Origin: Pseudomonadota bacterium | GTDB lineage: Bacteria > Pseudomonadota > Alphaproteobacteria > Azospirillales > Azospirillaceae | Reading direction: 5' to 3' | Assembly (NCBI GenBank): GCA_023412175.1 | Contig: JAEYOB010000022.1 | Location: 1 to 14,606, forward strand | DNA length: 14,606 bases | Part shown: positions 1 through 9,259 of the stretch, piece by piece | Numbering within the stretch: the first letter of the stretch is position 1 | Layout: every line of letters begins with the position of its first letter | The notes under the pieces: generated by a model | The model's input: the letters and a program-made list of their open reading frames with translations, nothing else | Told to the model about the DNA's origin: nothing | Databases searched by the model: none | Made by a program: the position numbers and the translations under genes

Positions 1-1
1 G

Positions 2-30
2 TGTAGAGCAAACATTATTGTTGCTCCACA
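2..30. other. Imperfect hairpin at left edge, function unknown
   Basis: Bases 2-11 and 21-30 are complementary with one mismatch (5 against 27) around a nine-base loop. The strand is undetermined. The sequence is more AT-rich than the rest of the window. It lies just upstream of a clear plus-strand terminator, so it could be the end of a transcript that begins outside the window. I see no tRNA or other known RNA fold in it. Confidence 0.3.
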
Positions 31-60
31 AGCTGTGCTTTGGTAATATAGTCGGGAACA

Positions 61-93
61 AGCCGAGGCGTGCAGCTCACGCCTCGGCTTTTC
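61..93 (+). terminator. Rho-independent terminator on plus strand
   Basis: A perfect 11-bp GC-rich stem (61-71 with 79-89) closes a seven-base loop and runs into TTTT at 89-92. The T tract follows only on the plus strand, so it should end a transcript entering from the left edge. No gene for it is visible within the window. Confidence 0.75.
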
Positions 94-120
94 TCAATCC
101 ACCAATTCTCAATCCACCAA
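91..120. repeat. 15-bp perfect tandem duplication
   Basis: The unit ttctcaatccaccaa occurs twice head to tail, at 91-105 and 106-120, with no mismatch. It begins in the T tract of the preceding terminator. It lies between that terminator and the gene scar at 193-592. A slippage or junction-repair origin is an inference. Confidence 0.9.
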
Positions 121-192
121 TATAGCTCCAGTCCTTCCTGCCGCGCGAACCGGACCGCGTGCTTCGCGGTGTAGAGCCCGGCCTCCACGCGA

Positions 193-351
193 ACCCAAGC
201 CGGCGGGGATCTCGTCGAAGATCAGCAGGGCGCCGGTGTCGTCGCAGGCCTGCCGCACCGCAGACCAGAAGACCGGCGGCGGCATAAAGGGGACAGCGCG
301 CACCGGCTCGACCACCACGGCGGCGATGTCGCCCTCATTCTCCAGGATGTG
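193..351 (-). pseudogene. Internal fragment of a class III (PLP) aminotransferase
   Basis: About 53 codons read as an internal piece of a class III aminotransferase. They begin near ILENEGDIAAV, continue through EPVRAVPFMPPP, and reach ALLIFDEIPAGLG, where the aspartate of the LIFDE motif is the residue that contacts the PLP ring nitrogen in this family. A full protein would be above 400 residues, so both ends are missing. The upstream edge meets the transporter fragment at about base 352. Past base 193 the family match stops; a short stretch in another frame (about 194 down to 115, VRVEAGLYTAKHAVRF) has coding-like third-position GC but I do not recognise it. The EPVRAVP...FDEIP style resembles aminotransferase-fold enzymes of phosphonate catabolism, but the fragment is too short to assign. 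No start codon or ribosome site accompanies it. Confidence 0.7.
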
Positions 352-352
352 G

Positions 353-592
353 CAGCGCCTTCGGGTCGTCGAGCCAGCGCCCCGGCCGCGCCTGCAGCAG
401 GACGCCGCTGGCCAGCACCAACGCGATGCCCGCCAGCAGCGGCGCCCCGTGGCTCCGCCCCTGCGCCAGCCATCCCCAGGTGACCACCGCGACGGGTGCG
501 GCGTGCACCACCGGGTAGTAGGCCGACAGGTCGCCGCGCCCGAGCGCCACCGCCAGCGCGGTCCCGTACACCGCCTGCCCCGCCGCCGGCTC
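353..592 (-). pseudogene. Fragment of an EamA/DMT-family membrane transporter
   Basis: Reading down from base 592, about 80 codons (EPAAGQAVYGTALAVALG, then RGDLSAYYPVV and LLAGIALVLASGVLLQ) look like the middle of an EamA-type drug/metabolite transporter. It has two hydrophobic segments separated by the conserved GRGDLSAYYP loop. The family is usually near 280-300 residues with ten helices, so most of the protein is missing. The match ends at DDPKAL (base 353) and the sequence passes straight into an aminotransferase fragment in a different frame. Upstream of 592 the frame loses transporter character. It is almost certainly a non-functional remnant. The GTG at 571 could open the frame, but no convincing ribosome site supports it. 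Confidence 0.7.
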
Positions 593-629
593 GTTCCGTC
601 GCCACCGCCAGCAGGCGACTGCAACACGA

Positions 630-662
630 CCGTCGCCCCACCGTCATCAAGCTGTCGCGCGT
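630..662 (+). promoter_or_regulatory. Candidate PhoB binding site (Pho box) upstream of olsB
   Basis: Three consecutive 11-base units each begin with CYGTC: CCGTCGCCCCA (630-640), CCGTCATCAAG (641-651) and CTGTCGCGCGT (652-662). The PhoB consensus is an 11-bp-spaced direct repeat of CTGTCAT. The middle and right units together match about 11 of the 14 consensus positions. The array ends 46 bases before the GTG of the ornithine-lipid acyltransferase. In rhizobia, ornithine-lipid synthesis rises under phosphate limitation through PhoB, so the position makes biological sense. High GC raises the chance of a fortuitous match, and no strong -10 element is obvious. Confidence 0.45.
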
Positions 663-708
663 TTGCGGCATCAACGCGCAAGCAGAAACCGCCGAACAGG
701 ATACGACC

Positions 709-1530
709 GTGAGGATTCAGACCGCCGCCATGCCGGCCGTGTCCGCAAAGCCCAGGCGCCTGGAGGTCCGGCTGGCGGCCGGTCCCCGCGAGATCGACGC
801 GGCGCAGGCGCTGCGCTACCGCGTGTTCCATGACGAGATGGGCGCGACGCTGGACGGCGGCGTCGCGGGTCGCGACGTGGATGCGTTCGACGCAGCGTGC
901 GACCACCTCGTGATCCTCGACCACGACGCGGCACCCGGTGGCGCGGTGGTCGGCACCTACCGGCTGATGCGGCGCGCCATGGCGGAGCGTTGCGGCGGCT
1001 TCTACACGGCCACCGAATTCGACATCGCACCGCTGCTCGCCCATCCCGGCGAGGTGCTGGAACTGGGGCGCTCCTGCGTCGATCCGGCCTACCGCACCGG
1101 CGCCACCATGCAAATGCTGTGGCAGGGCATCTCCGCCTACGTTCTCCGGCACGGCGTCACCCTGCTGTTCGGCTGCGCCAGCCTGCCGGGCACCGACGTG
1201 AACGCCCTGGCCCCGGCGCTTGCCTACCTGCACAGCAATCACCTGGCGCCGCAGAACCTGCGGGCCCGCGCCCTGTCGGACCGCCGGGTGGACCTCAGCT
1301 CCCTGCCGGTGCGAATCGCATCGAGCGACGAGGTGGTGGCGCGGTTCGAGCCGCGCGCGGGTGCAGCCGGCCTGCCGCCGCTGCTCAAGGGCTATCTGCG
1401 GGTCGGCGGCTTCATCGGCGACGGCGCCGTGGTCGATCACGCCTTCAACACCACCGACGTCTGCCTGATCGTGCCGATGGACGCTCTCTCCGGCAAATAC
1501 GCTCGCCATTTCCTGAACCGCGTCGGCTGA
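709..1530 (+). CDS. olsB: OlsB-type L-ornithine N(alpha)-acyltransferase (GNAT fold)
   Basis: The 273-residue protein belongs to the OlsB branch of acyltransferases. It is expected to transfer a 3-hydroxyacyl chain from acyl carrier protein to the alpha-amino group of ornithine, giving lyso-ornithine lipid, which OlsA then acylates. Family marks include the N-terminal AQALRYRVFHDEM (residues 32-44), VVGTYRLM (80-87), the conserved ELGRSCVDPAYR (118-129), LFGCASLPGTD (153-163), LPPLLKGYLRVGGFIGDGA (222-240) and FNTTDVCLI (246-254). I chose the GTG at 709 because AGGA lies at 698-701 with a seven-base spacer. The ATG at 730 (266 residues) has its nearest AGGA about 14 bases away. No olsA neighbour is present, as is usual when the two genes are unlinked. 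It is the only intact plus-strand gene in the window and directly follows the candidate Pho box. Substrate assignment comes from family resemblance. Confidence 0.85.
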   Translation: MRIQTAAMPAVSAKPRRLEVRLAAGPREIDAAQALRYRVFHDEMGATLDGGVAGRDVDAFDAACDHLVILDHDAAPGGAVVGTYRLMRRAMAERCGGFYTATEFDIAPLLAHPGEVLELGRSCVDPAYRTGATMQMLWQGISAYVLRHGVTLLFGCASLPGTDVNALAPALAYLHSNHLAPQNLRARALSDRRVDLSSLPVRIASSDEVVARFEPRAGAAGLPPLLKGYLRVGGFIGDGAVVDHAFNTTDVCLIVPMDALSGKYARHFLNRVG

Positions 1531-1813
1531 GGGGGCCGGCTACGCCGAACTGCCCGACGACCACTGCGGCGGCATTTCGCCCTCGTCCGAAGCCCGCAAC
1601 ACCAGCGCGGCCGCCGCATCCTGCACCGGCGCGGTGTCGGTGCACGGAGGCACCGCCGGCCCTCGATCAGATCGCCACCGGTGGCAGAGTCGAATTTCGG
1701 TCGTTGCACGCCTGCGCAACCAACGTCTTCCAAATTTTTTTTGGGGGGGCGAACCAGGATGATCCAACTGTCCGGGGAACAGGGACAACCTCACCGAAGA
1801 ATGGGCCGCCCTC

Positions 1814-1832
1814 TTCGCCGGGCACCGGCGAA
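1814..1832. repeat. Perfect 8-bp inverted repeat beyond adh
   Basis: TTCGCCGG (1814-1821) and CCGGCGAA (1825-1832) are exact complements around a three-base loop. On the minus strand it lies just beyond the dehydrogenase terminator. It may block 3' exonucleases or back up termination from either side. It has no U tract of its own on the minus strand. Confidence 0.6.
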
Positions 1833-1848
1833 AAAGGGCGAACCCTTC
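1831..1848 (-). terminator. Terminator of the aminotransferase-adh operon
   Basis: On the minus strand AAGGG, loop TTCG, and CCCTT run into further Ts (1847 down to 1831). The stem is short, but the UUCG tetraloop is unusually stable and a run of five Ts follows the CCC. It starts about 17 bases after the adh stop codon. Confidence 0.6.
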
Positions 1849-1864
1849 AAGCGCTGATGGTGCC

Positions 1865-2887
1865 TTAGATCCTCATCACCACGCGCCCGTCGATCTTATT
1901 GTCGCGCATCCGGCCAAATACGTCGTTGATGTTTTCCAGCTTCTCGACCGAGTAGTGGACCTTCACCTTGCCGTCGCCGGCGAACTGGAGGCATTCGGCG
2001 AGATCCAGCCGGGTGCCGACGATCGATCCACGGATGGTCTTCCGCATCAGGACCGTACTGAAGATGTCCAGCTCGAACGAACCGGGCGGCAGGCCGACAA
2101 GGGCCATGGTGCCGCGCTTGGCGAGCATGCCGAGAGCCTGGTTGAAGGCATGCGGGGAAACGGCGGTAACGAGCACGCCCTGAGCGCCACCGCACAGCGC
2201 TTTGACCTCCGCGACCGGATCGGTCGCCTTCGCGTTGATCACGGCGTTCGCACCCATATCACGGGCAAGCGCCAGCTTCTCGTCGGATATGTCGACGGCG
2301 ATCACATCGAGCCCCATGGCCTTTGCATACTGGACGGCAATGTGGCCGAGCCCGCCGATGCCGGAGATCACGACCGTATCGCCGGGCTTGGTATCGGTTT
2401 CCTTCAGCCCCTTGTAGACGGTGACGCCGGCACACAGGATCGGGGCGGCCGTTTCCCAATCAAGCCTGTCCGGCAGGTGGCCGACATAATTCGGATCCGC
2501 GAGAACGTACTCCGCGAAGCCACCGTTGACCGAATAGCCGGTGTTCTTCTGCAGGTCGCACAAGGTTTCCCAGCTGGCGAGACAGTGCCGGCAATGCCCG
2601 CAGGCCGTATGCAGCCAGGGAACGCCAACCCGGTCGCCCTCCTTCACGGCGGTCACGCCGGCCCCCACCGCGGCGACGGTGCCGACGCCTTCATGGCCCG
2701 GGATGAAGGGGGGAGCCGGCTTGACCGGCCAGTCGCCGTCCGCCGCGTGCAGATCGGTGTGGCAGACTCCCGAAGCCACGATCTTGACCAGGATCTGGCC
2801 CGGGCCGACCTCCGGCACCGGAACCTCGTCGATCGACAGCGGCTGCCTGAACTGGTGCACCACTGCCGCCTTCATCGTTCTCGCCAT
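1865..2887 (-). CDS. adhP: Zinc-dependent alcohol dehydrogenase, AdhP type
   Basis: The 340-residue medium-chain dehydrogenase is expected to oxidise primary alcohols to aldehydes, or the reverse, with NAD in the cytoplasm. Catalytic zinc ligands are visible as C42 (GVCHTDLH), H65-E66 (GHEGVG) and C152 (ILCAGVTVYK). The structural zinc is held by C96, C99, C102 and C110 (CGHCRHC...C). The Rossmann glycine motif GIGGLG is at 176-181, and D199 at the end of the next strand favours NAD over NADP. The length is normal for bacterial propanol-preferring enzymes. The ATG at 2887 is chosen because AAGGGAGGGG lies a few bases upstream; reading further upstream would run into the preceding gene. It begins 28 bases after the class V aminotransferase stop, so the two are probably co-transcribed. 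The true substrate is unknown. Confidence 0.9.
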   Translation of the reverse strand: MARTMKAAVVHQFRQPLSIDEVPVPEVGPGQILVKIVASGVCHTDLHAADGDWPVKPAPPFIPGHEGVGTVAAVGAGVTAVKEGDRVGVPWLHTACGHCRHCLASWETLCDLQKNTGYSVNGGFAEYVLADPNYVGHLPDRLDWETAAPILCAGVTVYKGLKETDTKPGDTVVISGIGGLGHIAVQYAKAMGLDVIAVDISDEKLALARDMGANAVINAKATDPVAEVKALCGGAQGVLVTAVSPHAFNQALGMLAKRGTMALVGLPPGSFELDIFSTVLMRKTIRGSIVGTRLDLAECLQFAGDGKVKVHYSVEKLENINDVFGRMRDNKIDGRVVMRI

Positions 2888-2915
2888 TATCCCCTCCCTT
2901 GAAACCGGCTCGACA

Positions 2916-4178
2916 TCAAACCTTGACCAGATCCCGCATCGAGGCGACGCCTTTGACGGCGCGGAGAATATGCGCCCGGGTGTTGTAGACGTGCGGGCAG
3001 AGCCGCAATCCCCCGGTGGTCGACGCGGCGATGCCGAACTGCGTGTACATGGCATCGGCGACGGTCTTCTGGTTCTCCTTCGGAACCTCCATGACCACGA
3101 CGCCCGCGCTCAACGCCGGGCTCTCCGGCGTCACCAGGGTCGCGCCGGCGTCCTTCAACCCCTCCTTCAGGAGACTGGCGAGTTCCGTGATGCGGGCCTG
3201 GATCCGCTCGGGACGAATTTGCTCGTGCAGATCGGCGGTTTCGCCGAGGGCTGCGACCGCGGCGTCGTCACGCTGCCCCAAGGTTTCGAACTTGAGAGCG
3301 TTCTGAAGCTCGAGTTCGACCTTGATGTCCCCAGTATAGCCGATGGTGTTGGGCCAGATTTCCGGGGCACGGCCGTTGCGGACGTAGAGGATGCCAACCT
3401 CCTTCGGGCCCATGAACCACTTGTGGGCGCTCGCCGCGAGCGAGTCGCAGCCGATGTCGCGGACGTTAAGGGTTCCCGCCCCCCAACTCTGCGCGCCATC
3501 GACGTGGCAGTAGATGCCCCTTTCCCGCGCCATCGCGGCCAATTTTTTGGCCGGCAGCTTCAGCCCGCTGACGTTTGAGACCTCGGTGAAGCTGAGAATC
3601 TTGGTGCGGCCGGAGCACGCCTTGGCGAACAGTTCCACCACCTGCTCGTCGCTTTCCGGCATCCGAGGCACAGCAACCCGGATGACCTTCAAGCCGTAGC
3701 GCCTGGCCCGAATGTCCCACGCCTCGTTGTTGGTGACGTGGTTCTGCTCCCAGATGACGATCTCGTCGCCCTCTCGGAAATCGAGGCCGTTGGTGATGAC
3801 GCTGTTGCCTTCGGACGTGTTGCGCACGAGCGCCACCTCTTCCGGCGCGGCACCGATCTGTGCCGCCACTTTTGCCCGCGACGCCTTCAGCGTGTCGTTG
3901 AACTGCGCCCGATTGTTGAAGGACACGTCGTAATCGACGACCCTCGACAGCGTCACAACCTTGTCCGCGACGGATTGGAAGCTCGGGCACAAGTTGGCGC
4001 AGTTCATCGGAACCGTACTTTCCGGGAAGATGAACTGGCGGCGCACCAGTTCCCAGTAATCCTCGCCGGTGGGTGCTTGCGCCCACGCGATGTTCCGGAT
4101 GGCGCCATGGGTGCTGGCGAAAGCCGCGACCGCGCCAGCCTGTTGGAGAACGGACCTGCGGGTGATTGAAAGCGGCAT
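2916..4178 (-). CDS. Tat-exported class V aminotransferase (isopenicillin N epimerase/cysteine desulfurase fold)
   Basis: The 420-residue protein opens with a twin-arginine signal, ITRRSVLQQ (residues 5-13), followed by an alanine-rich hydrophobic stretch and a plausible cleavage site near AWAQA (31-35), so it is probably exported folded with PLP bound. The fold-type I PLP core is intact: HVDGAQSWG (225-233) carries the ring-binding D and Q, and SAHKW (250-254) carries the Schiff-base lysine K253. GQRDD (301-305) and LRLCPHVYNT (391-400, carboxylate-binding R392) place it closer to isopenicillin N epimerase-like members. The usual desulfurase cysteine loop is not evident. The start is supported by GGGAGGAGG just before the ATG. 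It leads an operon with a zinc alcohol dehydrogenase that has no signal peptide. The reaction cannot be named from sequence. Confidence 0.88.
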   Translation of the reverse strand: MPLSITRRSVLQQAGAVAAFASTHGAIRNIAWAQAPTGEDYWELVRRQFIFPESTVPMNCANLCPSFQSVADKVVTLSRVVDYDVSFNNRAQFNDTLKASRAKVAAQIGAAPEEVALVRNTSEGNSVITNGLDFREGDEIVIWEQNHVTNNEAWDIRARRYGLKVIRVAVPRMPESDEQVVELFAKACSGRTKILSFTEVSNVSGLKLPAKKLAAMARERGIYCHVDGAQSWGAGTLNVRDIGCDSLAASAHKWFMGPKEVGILYVRNGRAPEIWPNTIGYTGDIKVELELQNALKFETLGQRDDAAVAALGETADLHEQIRPERIQARITELASLLKEGLKDAGATLVTPESPALSAGVVVMEVPKENQKTVADAMYTQFGIAASTTGGLRLCPHVYNTRAHILRAVKGVASMRDLVKV

Positions 4179-4426
4179 GACCTCCTCCCTTAGGTTCCTG
4201 AGGCCGCCAAACGCCTTGCCCGATTTGATGCTGCCGAAGCCGTCGAAGTGGTTGCGCTAACGATACGGGGCGTTGAAGCTCAATTCAGGGCTTCGCAGTT
4301 CCGGCCCGTCCATGCCCGCATGCGCCAGCCCGGCATTGCACGAACACAGTCAAGCACGAGCCCGGCTAGACGGCGACAGCCATCCCCGCCAAGCTTAGTC
4401 CCATACGGCGATGGCAGGCGTGAATA

Positions 4427-4435
4427 CTTATATCA
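4427..4435 (-). promoter_or_regulatory. Possible extended -10 promoter element
   Basis: On the minus strand the bases read TGATATAAG, which matches the extended -10 form TGnTATAAT at all but the last base. It stands in the AT-rich patch upstream of the class V aminotransferase and would give a leader of about 240 bases. No good -35 hexamer is placed at 16-18 bases. It is weak evidence. Confidence 0.25.
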
Positions 4436-4531
4436 AACGACGCCACCCAAGAACTAAGAACGATTGGCGTACATGCTTCCAGACATGCAAGAAATTGCCA
4501 CCACCTCCTTTGGCTGAGATTTCAAACCGAT

Positions 4532-4546
4532 GCCCCTGGCCGGGGC
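4532..4546 (-). terminator. Possible weak terminator after glgX
   Basis: GCCCC and GGGGC are complementary around a five-base loop, about 55 bases after the glgX stop. On the minus strand the following bases contain only a short T run, so termination here would be inefficient or Rho-assisted. Confidence 0.3.
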
Positions 4547-4601
4547 GCTTGAACGCTTCCATTGAACACCGTCGGCATGAGAGGCTTTTGCCCCCAGCCG
4601 A

Positions 4602-6710
<2,109 letters not shown>

Positions 6711-6721
6711 CAGATGCTCCC

Positions 6722-9226
6722 CTATGGCACCGCGCACGGCTTCGCATCCCAGATCTCGGCCGCATACTCGGCGATGGTGCGGTCACTGGAGAATCGTCCG
6801 GAACTGGCGACGTTCATGATGACTTTGCGCGACCAGTTCTCCGGGTCTGCGTACAGGTCCGACAGCGCACGGTCCGCCTCGAGGTAGGCGGTGAGATCCG
6901 CCAGATGCATGTAGCGGTCTCCGCGCGTCAGCAGCGTCTCGCGCAGGGGCTCGAAGATCCCCGGCTCGGTGCGGCTGAAATGATCCGAGAAGATCAGGTC
7001 CAGCGCGGCGCGAATTTCCGGTTCGTTGTGGTAATGCCAATACGGGCTGTACCATCCGGCACTGTCGGCGACCTGTCCCGCCGTCAGCCCGAACAGGAAA
7101 AAATTATCCTCGCCCGCGGCCTCCGCCATCTCGATGGTTGCGCCGTCGCGCGTACCGATGGTCAACGCGCCGTTCATCATGAACTTCATGTTGCTCGTCC
7201 CGCTGGCTTCATAGCCCGCGGTCGATATCTGGTTGGACACATCGGTGGCCGGGATCAGCTTTTCGGCCAGGGACACGCAGTACTCGGGCAGGAACACCAC
7301 CCGGAGCCGGCCGCGCACCGCCGGATCGCTGTCGATGGTGGCCGCCAGGTTGTTGAGGAACTTGATGATCACCTTGGCCAGGTGATAGGCGGGGGCCGCC
7401 TTCCCGGCGAAGAAGAAGGTGCGCGGCGCCATCGCGAGGTCCGGATTCTCCCGCAGCCGGTTGTAGAGCACGACGATGCGCAGCCCGTTCAGAAGCTGCC
7501 GCTTGTATTCGTGGATGCGTTTGACCTGACTGTCGAAGATCGTGTCCGGGTCCACGACGACGCCGGATGTCGAGGAAAGCCACGCCGCAAACCGCTGCTT
7601 CATGGCGTGCTTGGCTTGGCGGACCGCGTCCCGGAACGCCCCGTCATCAGCAAACGGCTTCAGCGCCGCCAATTGGGAAAGATCAGTGATCCAGCCCTTC
7701 CCGATGGCGTCCGTGATGCAGCGGGCGAGGGCCGGGTTGGCCAGAAGAAGCCAGCGCCGCGGCGTCACGCCGTTTGTCTTGTTGCTGAACCGCTCGGGAA
7801 ACAGCTCGGCCAGATCCTTGACCGTCGTGGTGCGCAGCAGGTCCGAATGGATCGCGGCGACCCCGTTGGTGCTGTGCGACCCGACAATGGCGAGGTTGGC
7901 CATCCGGATCCGGCGCAGGCTTCCTTCCTCCACGAGGCTCACGCGCTCGATGCGGCCCCCGTCGCCGGGAAAGCGGGTCCGCACCTCCTCAAGGAGACGG
8001 CGGTTGATCTCCAGGATGATGTCCAGGTGGCGCGGCAGCAGAAGCTCGAACCACGGCAGCGGCCACTTCTCCAGCGCCTCGGGCAGCAGGGTGTGGTTCG
8101 TGTAGGCGAGAGTCCGCCGTGTGATATCCCACGCCTCCTCCCACCCAAGTCCCCCCTCGTCGAGCAGGATCCGCATCAGTTCGGAGACAGCCAGGCTCGG
8201 GTGGGTGTCGTTGAGCTGTATGGCGGCCTTGTCGGGGAGGCTCCGCCAATCGGCGTTGCTCCGGCGAAAGCGCCGCACGAGATCCGCCAGCGAGCAGGCG
8301 ACCAGAAAATACTCCTGCACGAACCGCAGCCCCTGCCCCATGCTCGTCGAATCATCGGGGTAGAGGACCCTCGTCAGGGATTCGGCCGAGAGCCGCTCGG
8401 CCAATGCGCCCACGAACTCACCGGCGCTGAACGCCTGAAAATCGAATGAGTGCGGTGCGGCGGCGGCCCAGAGCCGGAGCGTGTTGATCGTCCTGCCGCC
8501 ATACCCGACCACGGGTCGGTCGAACGGCTGGCCGAGCAGGCTCGACGGCTGGCCGGGGACGGCGGCGAGGGTCCCGCTGCGCAGCTCGAACGAGCAGCCG
8601 AGCTTGACCTCCACCGTGTCCTGCGGCCGGGCGACCTCCCATGGATCGGGCCGGCGCAGCCAGTTGTCCGGCTGCTCATGCTGCCAGCCGTCGCGGATGG
8701 TCTGCCGGAAAATGCCATACTCATACCGCAGCCCGTATCCCATGGCAGGGATCTGCATCGTGGCCAGCGAGTCGATGAAGCATGCGGCGAGGCGGCCGAG
8801 CCCGCCGTTTCCAAGGCCGGCGTCGGGCTCCTGTTCGAGCAGGGCGAGCCAGTCGAGGCCCTTATCGCCGGCCGCGCGCCTCACAACCGGGTCGAGCAGG
8901 AGATTCATGACGTTGTTGGCCAGGGAGCGCCCGATGAGGAACTCCATGGACAGATAGTGGACGCGCTTCGGATCCTCGCGTTCGTAGGTCTGCTCGGTCT
9001 TGACCCAGCGCTGCGACAGGACATCGCGCACCGAACGGGCGACCGCCTCGTAGCGTTCGCGCGGACCGACCGCCGCAGGGTCGGCCACATGGTCGAACAT
9101 GAGATGCCGTTCGTAGAGCGCGTCCTGCGTTCCCTTGAACGGGATCGGGCCACACCCGTACTGCCTGAGCAGTTCCTCCTGATCCGCCGAGGTCGTTGCG
9201 TCGGCCATGGTCATGTCGCCCTTCAT
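6722..9226 (-). CDS. glgP: Glycogen/maltodextrin phosphorylase
   Basis: The 834-residue GT35 enzyme cleaves alpha-1,4 ends of glycogen with phosphate, giving glucose-1-phosphate, using PLP as cofactor. The signature EASGTSNMK (about 673-681) contains the PLP lysine, near residue 681. Other family blocks are VHYLSMEFLIGRSLANN, DAGLGNGGLGRLAACF, QLNDTHPSLAVSELMR, FSNKTNGVTPRRW and RIHEYKRQLLN. Length is normal for bacterial GlgP, and all core motifs are intact. The ATG at 9226 has GGAAGGA seven bases upstream; internal ATGs at 9214 and 9208 are possible but less well placed. It begins 33 bases after the pfkB stop and ends 11 bases before glgX, consistent with one transcript. Confidence 0.96.
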   Translation of the reverse strand: MKGDMTMADATTSADQEELLRQYGCGPIPFKGTQDALYERHLMFDHVADPAAVGPRERYEAVARSVRDVLSQRWVKTEQTYEREDPKRVHYLSMEFLIGRSLANNVMNLLLDPVVRRAAGDKGLDWLALLEQEPDAGLGNGGLGRLAACFIDSLATMQIPAMGYGLRYEYGIFRQTIRDGWQHEQPDNWLRRPDPWEVARPQDTVEVKLGCSFELRSGTLAAVPGQPSSLLGQPFDRPVVGYGGRTINTLRLWAAAAPHSFDFQAFSAGEFVGALAERLSAESLTRVLYPDDSTSMGQGLRFVQEYFLVACSLADLVRRFRRSNADWRSLPDKAAIQLNDTHPSLAVSELMRILLDEGGLGWEEAWDITRRTLAYTNHTLLPEALEKWPLPWFELLLPRHLDIILEINRRLLEEVRTRFPGDGGRIERVSLVEEGSLRRIRMANLAIVGSHSTNGVAAIHSDLLRTTTVKDLAELFPERFSNKTNGVTPRRWLLLANPALARCITDAIGKGWITDLSQLAALKPFADDGAFRDAVRQAKHAMKQRFAAWLSSTSGVVVDPDTIFDSQVKRIHEYKRQLLNGLRIVVLYNRLRENPDLAMAPRTFFFAGKAAPAYHLAKVIIKFLNNLAATIDSDPAVRGRLRVVFLPEYCVSLAEKLIPATDVSNQISTAGYEASGTSNMKFMMNGALTIGTRDGATIEMAEAAGEDNFFLFGLTAGQVADSAGWYSPYWHYHNEPEIRAALDLIFSDHFSRTEPGIFEPLRETLLTRGDRYMHLADLTAYLEADRALSDLYADPENWSRKVIMNVASSGRFSSDRTIAEYAAEIWDAKPCAVP

Positions 9227-9259
9227 GGCGGTATCCTTCCCCGTTCGACCGGCCAGCGG

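Larger units (their letters stand above)
1531..1864. other. Intergenic stretch between convergent olsB and adh
   Basis: No gene is supported here; the frames that cross it have atypical composition and match nothing I recognise. It contains a 7-bp inverted repeat (1622-1628 with 1638-1644), the palindrome CCACCGGTGG at 1675-1684, a T8G7 homopolymer at 1735-1749, and two stem-loops near the dehydrogenase end (1814-1847). I see no convincing terminator for olsB on the plus strand. Confidence 0.6.
4179..4601. other. 420-bp gap between the class V aminotransferase and glgX
   Basis: I find no supported gene on either strand; the short frames are antisense-like or lack ribosome sites. Base composition is more mixed than in the genes, with an AT-rich patch at about 4420-4475. 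It should hold the promoter of the aminotransferase-adh operon and the 3' end of the glycogen operon transcript. Candidates for each are given as separate entries. Confidence 0.6.

Noticed and set aside
15..188. A 57-codon minus-strand frame from the GTG at 188
   Set aside because: The first part has coding-like third positions, but the rest reads through the terminator hairpin and the tandem repeat and resembles nothing known; I treat it as a possible remnant only.
897..1868. A 323-codon plus-strand frame overlapping olsB
   Set aside because: It is a frame-shifted shadow of olsB rich in Arg and Pro, and its tail across 1531-1868 has no family resemblance.
2888..3055. N-terminal extension of the alcohol dehydrogenase frame
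   Set aside because: It overlaps the end of the aminotransferase gene, and the ATG at 2887 has a strong ribosome site.
4464..4480. A sigma-54-like promoter (ttggcgtacatgctt)
   Set aside because: The GG and GC elements are about seven bases apart instead of ten, so it does not fit the sigma-54 consensus.
6905..8449. A 514-codon plus-strand frame opposite glgP
   Set aside because: It is antisense to intact phosphorylase motifs and has no family features.
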